Part shown: positions 36,047 to 47,358 of the stretch, piece by piece
Layout of the letters: every line of letters starts with the position of its first letter
Position numbering within the stretch: position 1 is the stretch's first letter
Origin: Sequoia sempervirens
Lineage: Eukaryota; Streptophyta; Pinopsida; Cupressales; Cupressaceae
Direction of reading: 5' to 3'
Assembly: GCA_007258455.2 (NCBI GenBank)
Contig: VDFB02373365.1
Span: 221,868,552 to 221,932,551 of the forward strand
Length of the DNA: 64,000 bases
Notes under the pieces: model-generated
Database searches by the model: none
What the model saw: the letters and a program-made list of their open reading frames with translations, nothing else
What the model was told of the DNA's origin: nothing
Position numbers and translations under genes: made by a program

Positions 36047-36375
36047 ATAACTATTGCAAGAGTTTCGCCCTTGGTCTCCTTGTGATGTGCAATACGGTGC
36101 TTGGGTTTGTGACATGGATTAACCACCTCCTATGGATCTTCGATCTTATATAAATCTAGCAGTTGTCAACTTCTTGTGCAACAATTGGTATCAGAGTCGA
36201 GGTCATAGGTTTGAACCCCTCGCTTGTACTGGGGGGATTGTTGCAAGATTTTTTCCCTTGGTCTCCTTGTGTTGTGCAGTGCAGTGCTTGGGTTCAAGAC
36301 ATGGCTTAACAACCTCCTATGGATCTTGGATCTTGTATAAATCTAGCAGTTGGCAGCCACTTGTGCAACAATAAC
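36047..36375. repeat. Target-site duplications (ataac) of the TRIM
   Basis: ataac at 36047-36051 and 36371-36375, exact. Confidence 0.9.
36052..36370 (+). mobile_element. TRIM: 319-bp miniature LTR retrotransposon
   Basis: Two 132-bp LTRs (36052-36183 and 36239-36370) flank a 55-bp core, with exact 5-bp duplications outside. The core has TGGTATCAGAG (36186-36196), the primer site complementary to plant initiator-Met tRNA, and a purine tract ctggggggat right before the second LTR. The LTRs contain TATATAAA at 36147-36154 in the first copy. There is no coding capacity, so it must have moved using enzymes of another element. The first LTR begins TATTGCAAG where the second begins TGTTGCAAG, a single mutation. 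Confidence 0.93.
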
Positions 36376-37944
36376 ATACTCACTACCATGCATAGGGGTA
36401 TAAAATTGGCTTTATGCAATCATCTTTTATTTTGCAAGGAGCAACATATCATAATCCATTTGGATCACCTTTTCCTTTATACCTGGGGGCAAGGAGTTAG
36501 GTAGCATTGTGTTAGGTGCATTCTTTCTAGCAAGGGATCCCTTTGTATCTCCTTAAAACATTAGTGTAGAAAGTACACTAATATTTTAAGGGAGGCATGT
36601 GGTCCCCTACTTATTATTTGCATGTGAAATGGCCCCTTTTTAGTGATGATGATATACATCTCCTAGGAAGTGTGGCCTTCGTGATCTATGTGAGTGTCTC
36701 TTTAGTGGTGATATTAGGCTTGATATCCCTTAAGAGTGTGACCTTTCTTGGCATATGGTTTTCCCCTTTGTGGTAATACTATGGTTAGTATGCCCTAAGG
36801 TGTGAGTTTCTATTCCACGACTTGTCCTCTCTTGGTGGTGATGTCATGTGTGTTGTTCCCTAAGGTGTGACCTTTCATGTATTGAGAAAAGTCCCTTTGT
36901 TGTTTTTGTAAATCACCTTTTGCGGTGGTGTTGTTACAACACCCTTTGAGGTTTTGGCCTTATCTTTTCATCGTTTATGTACCTCCTTAGGTGAGTTTGG
37001 AATTTTTACTTCACCTTTTTCATAGGTGTTGAACTTAGTGATGTGTTGGAATAGCATCTTGATTAGTTTTTTATCACCTTATAAAATTTATTAGGGATTA
37101 TAACTCTTGGTATGGTTGACATGGGTGCACACCTAGTGAATTTCAGACTTCACTAGACCTAGTTTGTTTCTCATTTTGCTAACTTTCCTTGGGGGATCAC
37201 CTAGTGAATACCATACTTCACTAGCCCATGTTTCCTTTTGATTTGTGATTCACCTAGAAAATATTACAATTTTCTATGGTGTGAATCATGAATGCCTTAA
37301 CATGGCCACCGAGCATAACACAACTTTCTTTCCAGTGGAACCATGTGTTTCATGAGTGTTTAGCATAACACAACTTGTTAGCCTTGTGAAACCCATCATA
37401 TTACATGGAAACCTAGCATAAAATAGCTTGCTAGATAGTAGATCCATGTAGCTCATGAGTGGTGTGGCATAACACAACTTGCTAGTCCTCATGAGAGCAT
37501 TCATTTGTCTTACATTTATTTGACATATGGCATTTGGTATTTGAGACAATTTAAGAATAAGGTCTCTTTGCCTTACCAACTTGAATCCCTTTTAGTACTA
37601 ACCTAGTGTTTGTTGTGTGTCTTTTATGTCTATTCTTTATGTTTACATCATGTTTTTTTTCATTTTATCGCCATCTTTATGTTCCATCATGCCATGTGTT
37701 TTCATCATGTATGCTTCATATTTTTTGACATGTATGTTTGTGTATGTTGTCTTGTTGCATTTCATACATGTGTGTGTTCCTTTGTGCTTATGTTGGTTTT
37801 CCATGGGATCTTGAATCCCGAGGACTTGATCACACCCATAGATTCATTTTCATCCTGTATCTTCAACATTTGGACAATCAAACCCCTCTTGAAATATATT
37901 TGTCTACTTTAGTGTGAGTTTGAGCATAAGGTCATACTCTCACT
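36376..37944 (+). other. 3' untranslated part of element 2, no gene
   Basis: T-rich sequence with many short recurring phrases, such as gtgtgacctttc..gg (three times in 36680-36880), cttcactag (37145-37225) and catg..agcataacacaactt (37310-37480), which form a loose tandem pattern on a scale of 60-80 bp. No coding domain was recognised. Confidence 0.5.
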
Positions 37945-37959
37945 AGAGTGGGGGCTAAA
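37945..37959 (+). promoter_or_regulatory. Polypurine tract of element 2
   Basis: agagtgggggctaaa directly precedes the 3' LTR start TGTAGC. This is the plus-strand DNA priming site of LTR retrotransposons. Confidence 0.8.
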
Positions 37960-39328
37960 TGTAGCATAAAAAATTATCACCCTTGATAATTTCACACTAT
38001 TTTTTTCTCCCCATAAATTGTTGAGCCTAATTGGGCCCCTAATTTCCTAAATTATGCATTCTATAGCCTATTTGTATCACTTTCCTAGAAATTGCAAACA
38101 TTGAACAAATGCATCCATTTAATGTTTTTCCCACGATAGCTTATGTTTGAGAAAATGGGGCTAGGACTAGGATACCCTAGGGTGTCTAAGTCCTCCTATG
38201 GTGTTGGGACTCAATTTTTAATATGTCGGTGTTGGAATTTTAACATTTGCAACCCAACTTGCAAAGGTCGACTATCAAGATCTAATTTTCAAAAAATTGA
38301 ATAAATGCCTATAAATACCTAGTTATTACATCATTTGAAATCTAAGTGGAAATTATCTAGAAAAAGGTGAACAATAAGAGAATTCAAGAGAAAGTAAAGA
38401 GCAACATTTCAATGATTTATTGCAGCAATTCAAGATCCAAGCATCATGTCAAAGTGTATGTGAGTCCATATTGTCATCTTATCATTGTTTTGTGAAGGAT
38501 AACCCTTATTATAGGTCTCCAAGAAATTTTAAGCATTCAAGGAAGCAAGATATAAGACCTTGAGGTGATGTGAATTACTTTAGTCCTTCAAGGAAGCCAT
38601 TGAAGGGTGGTGAGTTGCAACACTTTGTGATTTCATCATTCCTTCCTATCTTTTATCCATTTTTATCATTGACATTGCTATTGTGGAAGTGGAAACACTA
38701 ACATGGGGTTTGAATGAGGCAAGCCCCTAAATGACACAACCCTTTCCTTCTCTTTGAATGTGAAGGTTTTAGGCTTGAAGAGGATTGAAGGAAGTTTGAA
38801 GACAAGTTGTTCATTGTTGCATTTGAAGCCCTATACCTCGTCAACTCACGAAAACTCACCTACAAAATTATTCAATATTGTTCCAACAAATTTGCAAGTG
38901 GAAATGGAGATCTTAGATCTATCATTAGAGGTACTCAAAAATAGAGCAAGAGAGGAATACAAGGACTTATATGCCCTTAAGTGAATTAATTGTCCTATTC
39001 GCATTGAAACTAATTTTTTTGGGCAGGTACACAGTCCTCTACACTTCCCAAATCTGCCTGCAAACTGTTGTTTCAATCTATGCATTATCAAGATCTTTCA
39101 TTTTACATATTAGGGCACATAGTCTAATTAGGTTAATCATAGTCAATCAATTCCAATCCATTATAATCCCCAAATTGATGGAGATCTAGGTTTGATTGGC
39201 TCACCTTCATGGTTGAAATTCAGTCTATACACCTTGTTGCTCTCCATCTCAATGAAACCTTAGGAAAAGGCCTTGAATCCTATTGTTCCGAGTACTTAAA
39301 AATTAGGGTCCCCTTTTTCTATGTTTTA
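37960..39328 (+). repeat. 3' LTR of gypsy-type element 2
   Basis: About 1,369 bp, matching 30254-31609. Its end (ctatgtttta) has lost the expected CA. R sequence (gaattattttgaaaaccc) follows, equivalent to gaataattttggaaaccc in R-II. Confidence 0.88.
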
Positions 39329-39873
39329 GAATTATTTTGAAAACCCATACTATTCATGACACATATGGGGTACAAGGGAATATTCTATGTTCAATTATAT
39401 CCTCTACAATAATGCTGACCAATAAGTTTGATGATGTCTACTAACAATTCATAAACATATATTTACATATGATTGTACAAAAATATTTACCTCAATTTTT
39501 GTAAACCCCTAAGAAAACTTTTTTTTCCTCTAAACCCTATTATGCCTTATATGGATTTATATTTTTTTGTGCCTTCTAAACCCAACAACGAGGTTTTTTC
39601 AACACCAAGATGCATTCTATAAAATCTCTTATCCAAAAATATCTAAAAAGGGGAAGAGATTGTAGAAATGGATCTCTAATACTAAGTAAGAGTTTTTTTA
39701 TCAACCCCATAATAGCCCAAGGATCATTTACAAAAAAAAATAACATTTTACATGATAATGAAGTAATAAAAATATTATAAAACTAGAAAATTCATTAGAT
39801 ACAAAATGAAATTTACAATATACAATAAATGAATGAATAATGATAAGGATGAAATCCTAAGACACACTAAGAT

Positions 39874-40379
39874 CATGATGTTGGTGTAATTAATTAATTA
39901 ATTATTACACTAGCATAAGTTAACTTAGGTCTTGCATTTAATCATTAAGTCCTAGGTTGCATTATTAGATAAATCATTTAATAATTGGGATAATATTCCC
40001 TTCCTAGTTTGGTGGGATAAGATTCCTTCTAGAAGATGAGTTGTCCTTCTAGAACTTATCTCCTCATTTAATGTTCTTCACCATTAGGGTTCACATGTTG
40101 TCACATGTTGTTTGATCTTGACACATGGAAACATCTCATGCATCTTAGGTTTAGCTCATGCCTATATAATCAGGCATATTGTACATTTGTAATCAATACA
40201 TCAATATATATCAATATATCAAGATATCAATCAGATATCATATCAATATCATATCAATAGAATCTTTAATCAGCATTCCATTGTTGCAACACTTCTTTTG
40301 TGGTTGATTATCTTTCATGGCTAAAGTCCTGCATCGAAGACTAGGCTTCAAGGAGTGCATCCATAATCCCAACACATGA
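39874..40379. repeat. Target-site duplications (catga) of the 496-bp solo LTR
   Basis: catga at 39874-39878 and 40375-40379. R-II is uninterrupted here (gatcatggaaaatctcttaa, near 61370). Confidence 0.9.
39879..40374 (+). mobile_element. Solo LTR, 496 bp (copia-like)
   Basis: Starts TGTTGGTGTAATTAA and ends AATCCCAACA, so TGTTGG/CCAACA form a 6-bp terminal inverted repeat. A TATA-like cctatataat lies at 40161. The start closely resembles that of the LTRs at 55839 and 58463 (tgttggtgtaattaaaag), suggesting related families. No internal part remains. An interrupted string of atatcaatatc-type repeats occurs at 40200-40255. Confidence 0.9.
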
Positions 40380-42419
40380 AAAATGTCTTAATCATGATAT
40401 GAGACATAAAAATTAAAATAAACTAAGTACACTTAAGTATGTAAGTGTGAATAGGATCTAGTTAGAAACTAGTTAGGTTATATACCATGTTCACACCAAC
40501 ACTTTGAATAATTCAATGAGCATTGTGTTACAAATGAAGGAAACCACTATAGTACAAAAATCTAAAATTTTGTTACAATTTTGAAATTAAATTGTAGAAC
40601 ATCAATGGAAATTTAACTCAATATGAACCAACAACAAAGACAACCAACAATACTCTAGACCCATACACATAATACATATATTTACACAGAGAAAACTTTT
40701 TTGGGTATAAAAATCCACCAAGAAAAGAGGTCAAGTCTATATTATCTTGATAAAAGATCATGTAATACCTTCATTTCCTTGAATCTTGGAGCCAATATAA
40801 TGGTATTTTTGTACTTGTGAAAATTCTCATCATATCTCCATCTAAAACCCTCAATATATAGGCTCATGAAGGCCCAAAATACCACCATAAAACATTACCA
40901 TGTGTCAAAACAAGCTTCCAAAATGCCATGGTAAAATCCATACAACCCATACATACTAAACATAGTCCCTTACATGACTCTTACACCTATTTCACAATTT
41001 AATAAAAATAATCCCACTAATTTAGGCATTTGGTTTATCATATAACTATAATTTAGAGGATACTCTTACAAGTTGTTATAAACTAATAATATATGTGAAA
41101 ATATTCTCTTAGTTTTTATAGCTCTCTAAAAAAGCAACTAATCATAACTTAACTTATCACCTCATAAATATAATAAGTAAATATTTTTCTCTATCAAAGG
41201 CCCCCACATCCCTTATGGGTGCATAAACTAATAATAACCAAGAATATTTAGATACATAGAACTTACAAGGTGGATAGCGCCTTAATCCTAACACATTGCA
41301 AAATTGGTAGAGGAAAGATATGGGCATTGTGTCCCCTAGGTGCTAATTTATGTTTTTTAATCCCCATACAATGTATAAAAACACGTGGGATATTGTTAAG
41401 AAGGTATTCTTTACACATTATGTAATATTATTATAAAATTAAGCCCTCATGGAATGGGGCATTGTGTTGGAGAGGAATCTTGAAATTCCCCTTTTAAGAT
41501 TGATCTTGGCATTTGGAATGCCATCTATGATTTGGATGTTGCATTATGTAAGAGTATATATTGTGAGGGTTACATTGTAATATCACTCTGAATGTCATCT
41601 ATCATGTGTAAGGTGCGAAAGAACATCTATAATGAAACAGTACATTATAAGAGCACTTATGATGGGATTACAAAGACATTGAAGAAATACATCTTTGACG
41701 AATTAAATTCAGCCACATGTCAAAGAATCTTGAAAGGTGAATTGTAATGCCCCACCAAGCAACCCCAAAGGATACTAATACATCTAACATTTATGGCACC
41801 ATTTTTTTAAAAAAGTACTAACATACATCATAATAATCATATATCACATGAAATGAAACTAAACATGAACTACATATAACAAATCCCTCGGGTTTACATG
41901 ACTACATTACTTTTCACAACAACATTATTACATCACATGAAAGGTAAGAATACACCAGTAATCATAAGATAACATGAACATGGTCAACACATTAATCAAG
42001 GGTTACAATATTACAATGCCGCTTCGCAACATGAATGGGGAAGATACAATAAAATGGAATGATACATTTGAAATGGAGGAGTACAAAGCTGCAATACTGG
42101 ATCCAACTCTGGTTTAACTCAGGAGTCACTGCAAGGTACAATTTCGCACTTCACGATCGATGACTGGGGACCCAATGGGGTGCATAGCATGTTCCACCCA
42201 ACCACATGGACCCTAAGGCCCACCCCCCGTGCTAAGAGATGACAAGAAGGACCCCAACAATAACCATCAAACAAAACAAGGATACAAGACTTCACAACAA
42301 GATCCACAATAACATAAGGCAATCTCCAGCACAAGATATAACCAACATAAGGAATAACCAATAAAGCGTCAACATACAAATGCCAACATGTGCTTACAGA
42401 GGCTCAAGAATAACATAGA

Positions 42420-42830
42420 GGGAAACAAAGCATGCATGGTTGTTAAAGGAAGAGTGTCATCGCAATGTTGCATGGGTTACCCTGGCAAATCTTCCTAGGC
42501 CCGGCCCCCAACTTGGGTTACCCTGGTGACCTCTTACGAAACTAGGCACCACATGCAATCCAATGCAGAATCGATTATCTTTCATAAAGACAAGATAACG
42601 ATCTTGCCATTCTAGGCCTTCTCAACTCATCTCAAGCCCATACAAGGACTTGAGCCATGAGTGAGGCATTCACTTATATCTTGTTAATGTGTGATTCTAT
42701 CCAAAACCCTTAATTAAATATTAATGTTTTCACTTGATTAATAAACTTCCAATGAGTTACCCCGGGACCTCTTCCGGGTTCCGGCCCCCATTGAAACCCA
42801 CTCCCCCTATGATCAACAAAACTCAAAAGA
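42420..42830. repeat. Internal C-rich direct repeat in the 4.8-kb insertion
   Basis: gggttaccctgg..(g)acctctt occurs near 42520 and, as gagttaccccgggacctcttcc, near 42755; gggttaccctgg also occurs near 42475. Each is close to a c(g)gccccca word. GC is well above the surroundings. Confidence 0.5.
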
Positions 42831-44929
42831 CACTATTAGGGTAAGCCCCCATGCACAACATATAAAGCCACATGATAAATTGCATTAAGCAAGGCATACA
42901 CCATCCTACACAAAATCTTCATAACGAAACTATTTTCAAGTGCAATGCTAAACCCATAACATCAAATAGATCATATGAGCAATAGTTCACAAAGAACCAA
43001 AAGTGAAGGCCAATAATAAAGCAACACCTTTCTTTCCTTTTCTCTGTAAGACTGATAAATCACTAAAACAAGGGTTTCCCAACAAGGTGGCAACAAAACT
43101 TGATCTCAAAATCAACATCAAACTCAAAGCCAAAAACAACCTCCATAAATAAATTCATCATAAACTCCAAAATTACACACAAAATTCACCACAAGAATAC
43201 ACTCAAACATTCCAAATTTTCCAATTTACCAACATGATATGTCATGCAACAACTATTCCGATAATGGAATAAAGACATACATGATAGATTAACGTGTCAT
43301 CTATTAAGTAACTACAAGAGAATCAATTCTCATAAGGAAATTACTTTCAAATTCATCCTTGAAAATAGATACTTTTGAAACCTATCTAAGCACAAATTAA
43401 AGTATATCAATAGAGAAATATGTCATATTATCTAGTAGCTAACCTTATGATAAGGGTGATATTTCTACCCTACTCCAGGTTTTAATCCAAGTCTACTAAA
43501 CTTTCTTTTATTTAATAATTACTAAATAACCATCTTTAATGAACACTCATAGGTACATGAATGTGGTATAAGAAGTTAGATATCTCCTAACTTGGTTTTC
43601 AATGTTCCTAAGTTATAGAGTTTCGCTTCTAAATTTCAAACTTCGACTTTGGAATAAAAATACCCTATTATATCAAATATACTATGCACTGTTAAATTAC
43701 TCTTTCAAAAATAAACCTTCCAATGCATAACTCCAAATAAATTAACTATTCAATCTCTATATTTTAAAGTATACTCATGTTCTACATTTCTTTTGTAACA
43801 ACTCTTATTTAATTAATCATTCAATTCACACTAGAAAGATATTTCCAAAACAACTAATCAATTAACTTAATGATATTTCCATTTTTATCCACGATCACGT
43901 TAACTCTCCCTATCTATGTTTTCCTATGTTTATTGTTCATGCTCTATCATAATTAAGTAAATTAGATAAGACAACAATATTCTCCCAAGCCTATTGTTTT
44001 CCTTGACTAAAATACCAAGTTGTGGGAATACAGTCAACACAATGTGATTTCTCTAACCCTGTGCCCTGTATTGAGTAATATAATTGAAATGTCAAGGATG
44101 AGATTACCACATAGATGAAATGGCAATTGATCACTCTTTTCTACTTCCAATATCATATTATACTGTTGGTTTCCTTAGATGTGTTTCGACTGAAAGTGAG
44201 ATGATTTGACTCGGATTGGATCAAGAGGATATAGACCAAAACTTGAGGCTACCATCCTCCCTGCATTTTTTTTTATTGAGATCTGAAAGTAGATTTTTAT
44301 CTTCTCTGTTGTAAGTTGAGAGGAGAGAGGATGAGAGTGAAAAAGAGTTAACAAAAATAGCTATGGTTGTTGTCTTCTTTTCTTCAACAGTAGTCTCTAT
44401 TTAATATGCTTATTGTATAAGACACACGGAGAAGAAGTAAATGTTTAATTTGATGCCCATGGTACTCCACCTCCACGCATACACTGCACCAGGCTAGAAA
44501 CCTTCCTTCACAACTAAAAATACGTGTGATTATTTTTATTGATTACAATGTCTACATTGATTAGGCTACTATGATGCTCGAAAGGAAAGAAGCTATTGAG
44601 CTGAAGATGAACAAATGATCTTGCTTTTGCAATCACACTTCTAACCTTGTAAGCTTTATTTGTGTCACTGATGCACTCAGTCATGCAGATTTGGTGGATG
44701 AGGTTATAAGTACTTCGCACATCAGTAACCTTATTGCATACATATGTAATTAATCAAAAGTTTGCATGGTTACCCTTCATGTCGGTGTTGGAAGTCCCGG
44801 GATTCCCTAAACCTCATTGCTAAATGCCAGATAACCTAGTGGTACCTACAAGTCATGAAATAATATAGGCTGAGTGTTTCCAGCAACACTGCATTTTAGT
44901 TGGATCCTAAAAATGCTACATCTGGAAAG

Positions 44930-45300
44930 GTTCCAACAATATCAGGGAGGTTATTTAAATTTATACACCCTACCATGTTCAAGTGCGCGGCTGTGACAAG
45001 TTTCTAACAAAATCAAAGAGTTTACTTAAATGTCCACAACCTTCTATGTTCAAGTGCTGCACTGTGAGAGGTTCCGATAGAATCAAGGAGGTTATTTAAA
45101 TCTATACATCCTATCATGTTCAAGTGCGTTGCTGAGACAGATTGACAATGAAATCAGGGAGATATTTAAACCTTTAAGCTTCCTATTATGTTCAAGTACG
45201 CGGCTGAGATAGATTGACAATGAAATCAGGGAGATATTTAAACCTTTAAGCTTCCTATTATGTTCAATCGCCACAGCTGAGACAGGTTTCCAACAACTTC
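44930..45300 (-). pseudogene. Leucine-rich-repeat fragment, NBS-LRR-like
   Basis: At least four ~71-72-bp units on the minus strand encode degenerate LRRs: VQHLNIEGCGHLSKL, LNMVGCINLNNLPDIVGTF, LNMIGCIDLNNLLDSIGTS, and two units with LNIIGSLKV. The pattern LxxLNxxGCxxLxxLPDxxG is that of plant NBS-LRR resistance proteins. The two LNIIGSLKV units are nearly identical over about 70 bp (45120-45270), a recent duplication. Stops and frame changes show it is a captured fragment, not a gene. NB-ARC is not visible. Confidence 0.6.
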
Positions 45301-45371
45301 AAGGAGGCTATATAAACTTATGCACTCTCTAAAAATCTAAACAAATATGAAAGCAATATGAAGAACCCAGA

Positions 45372-45497
45372 CAGGGCACGCGACTGTTTGACAAAATGCC
45401 TATAAGAAATATGGTCCTATGGAATTGCAAAGATCACAAGATTTGTTCAAAATGGAATTGTTGAAAGACTTATGAAACTTTCAAAACCAACATTTTA
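45372..45497 (+). pseudogene. Pentatricopeptide (PPR)-like fragment
   Basis: Plus strand: RLFDKMPIRNMVLWN, then after a frame change ITRFVQNGIVERLMKL. This matches the plant PLS-type PPR consensus, a LFDxMPxRNxVxWN block followed by x-Ixx-(Y/F)-xQNG. One repeat is recognisable. PPR proteins bind organellar RNA, but here only a broken piece remains inside the 4.8-kb insertion. Confidence 0.6.
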
Positions 45498-45699
45498 ACG
45501 CCACCATGGATTTCACCAAATTATTCGTATTGATGACTATGTACGCAGTAAAGACAAGAAATGGTTGATCTTCTCCGCAAAACACAACAAACCTATGAAA
45601 TACTTTAAATCTTTAAGACAAATGCCATGCAAAGCTAATGAGCTTAGGCTGTGAAATCATACTCGATCTAATCCAGGCAGAAGAGGATCTACCACAACA

Positions 45700-46080
45700 G
45701 TCGGAACTTCATCCATAGGATTATCGAGGTTTTAGGAATGTAGCACTCGAGTGAACTCTCCCATCTCTGAGCCTCGACATGAAAGGCGTTCTTCTAGAAG
45801 GTTTCGTTCTTCGCGACCTTTTTATCACTGGATCCAAAAAGAAGATGGCCGGTCCTCTATATCCCCTCTACTTGTGATCTCTGGATCTGGATATCCTCCA
45901 TCAACACCCCCCGCCCTCTTCCAATTGCCCTGCTATCTCCATAGAAACCCCAAGGAAGTTTTCTTTTCCACCGCCTTTCCCCGAAAACTAGAGAAAACTC
46001 CCTGTTTTTAACCGATTGCCATAATTCCCTTCTTGTTACACGGAATGCATGCTTCCAAAGACATCTCTGCAAACTTCGAA
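45700..46080. other. GC-richer patch of unknown origin in the 4.8-kb insertion
   Basis: CT-rich plus strand with ccgg and ccccccgccc-like words, unlike the AT-rich surroundings. Short open frames exist on both strands, but none shows a recognisable domain. It may be a third captured genic piece (UTR or exon). This is inference. Confidence 0.35.
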
Positions 46081-47027
46081 CAACGCCCCTAATATTATTG
46101 AGAGAATACTAAATTTAGCTACCACTCTGTGTAACTTTCTTTCGGTCACAGAAACTTCAATAAGTATTGCCCTTTTCTCATGCAAAATGGTTACAAAACT
46201 GTTTCAACCTTTTCTCCATTTAGATCTTTCCAAAACCACTGACATATTAGCACATTTCATTAAAACATATTTACCATATTATTTATTTCTTACTATTTTA
46301 AATTATAACCTCTCGCTAGATTTTACTTTATATTATTATTATGCCATAACCATGTTTATTAACTACTATACCTATATCAATTAACAATTTTATTGTGATG
46401 CAATGATCAATCAAAACACAAATCAAACTAACCAAATCAACTTAGCAACATACCATACAACACCCAACTTCGCAGCGAGACAAAAAGTAACACAAGACAA
46501 CACAGATGGAGGGACACTACATGAATTGTTTACACCAAATTGGAGTGTTTGGTTTGACAAGGTGAACTCCTTACTTGTAGGGTTCAAAGGAATCTATTTG
46601 GAGTGTTGTAATTGAACTTGTTGGGTGGGGCACATGGGTTTGGTTGGAGGATTTTGACCAAGGTTAGTGACCTATGGTTGGCTTATTTCCCCTAATGGTT
46701 TCTTGTTTTCGTATAAATCAAATTTGTTTGGAAATGCTTGTGTGATAGGTTTCTAGAGTAGGTACATGTTGTTAGGTTCACATTATTAAGGATACAAGAC
46801 ATCAAATCAAAACAAGCGAAATATTTCATTGTAATCATTCTCTTTGATAATATATTGAGTGTTGTATTGTTGTTGGGTGTCTTCCCAAAAGAGTTTTCTA
46901 GGGTATATCTTGTGTTCATTTTTATATATCATTGATTAGCATTATGTTGTAAAATTCCTTTCAATAGACTATATTGTGGTCACAATCTAATCCTAAATCC
47001 CAAAAAACATAAAATTTATGTTACAAT

Positions 47028-47358
47028 TTATAAGTACCAGAGCTTGGAGAGTTGAGGAAAGTTCGCGCAGTAGGTCCAAACCCTAATGTCACGGAAGTTC
47101 TTTTGCTCATCCATTCTCATTTCTATAGCAGTTTGTGTTTCTCCTTCACCGCCTCCATTCTTCTGTGCTTGGCCGGTGGCGCCTTGCCGGGTTGGCTGGT
47201 GGTTCTTCTGCCGTGAAATTTTTTGGGATTTCTTCTACTGACCCTTTGGCTGGTTTCTAGTGCGGCTGTAGGTTTTCTCTTTGCAATTCTTGCAGCCCTC
47301 TTTAGTGCCGTCGTTTCTGTGACTTTTTTCTGGTGGTTTTTGGAATAGTTATTTCTCC
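47028..47358 (+). promoter_or_regulatory. LINE3 5' UTR / internal promoter region
   Basis: 331 bp upstream of the ORF1 ATG, more GC-rich than flanking DNA (ggccggtggcgccttgccgg near 47170) and followed by T/C-rich runs. L1-type elements carry an internal promoter here. No specific element is identified. Confidence 0.5.

Larger units (their letters stand above)
30254..39328 (+). mobile_element. Gypsy-type LTR retrotransposon 2 (protease and G-patch only)
   Basis: Two LTRs of about 1.36 kb (30254-31609 and 37960-39328) bound an internal region with gag-linker, protease and G-patch remnants in plus orientation but no RT, RNase H or integrase, so it is internally deleted or non-autonomous. A clear polypurine tract precedes the 3' LTR. 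Two younger insertions lie inside: a solo LTR (33336-34736) and a TRIM (36052-36370). Flanking R sequence resumes on the right at the same place R-II is continuous. The 5-bp duplication is imperfect (taatt and gaatt). Confidence 0.85.
41743..46521. mobile_element. 4,779-bp LTR-type insertion (very long solo LTR or non-autonomous element)
   Basis: The ends TGTAATGCCCCACC and GGAGGGACACTACA are inverted repeats at 11 of 14 positions and start TG / end CA. With exact 5-bp duplications this fits an LTR end pair. I found no second internal copy of the terminus and no gag or pol, so a solo LTR of unusual length is the simplest reading. A non-autonomous element with one lost LTR is also possible. 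It carries degenerate plant gene fragments (see the LRR-like and PPR-like entries). Confidence 0.7.
41738..46526. repeat. Target-site duplications (tgaat) of the 4.8-kb insertion
   Basis: tgaat at 41738-41742 and 46522-46526. R-II keeps the undisturbed site ggtgaattgtttgcacc near 62744. Confidence 0.88.

Noticed and set aside
36200..36235. tRNA-like T-arm (ggtttgaacccct) in the TRIM core
   Set aside because: No acceptor, D or anticodon arms fit. The motif is next to the PBS and is common in LTR leaders, so no tRNA gene is called.
36052..36370. Cassandra-type TRIM
   Set aside because: No 5S rRNA-like box A/C arrangement was recognised in the LTRs.
37286..37912. Open frames on both strands in the 3' part of element 2
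   Set aside because: They follow loose tandem phrases (agcataacacaactt, catgtatg) rather than protein motifs.
42119..42379. 86-codon minus-strand open frame
   Set aside because: Lies in the GC-richer part of the 4.8-kb insertion without any motif; probably chance.
41743..46521. DNA transposon (Mutator, hAT or CACTA)
   Set aside because: 5-bp duplication and TG...CA ends do not fit their 9-, 8- or 3-bp duplications and typical termini; no transposase is visible.
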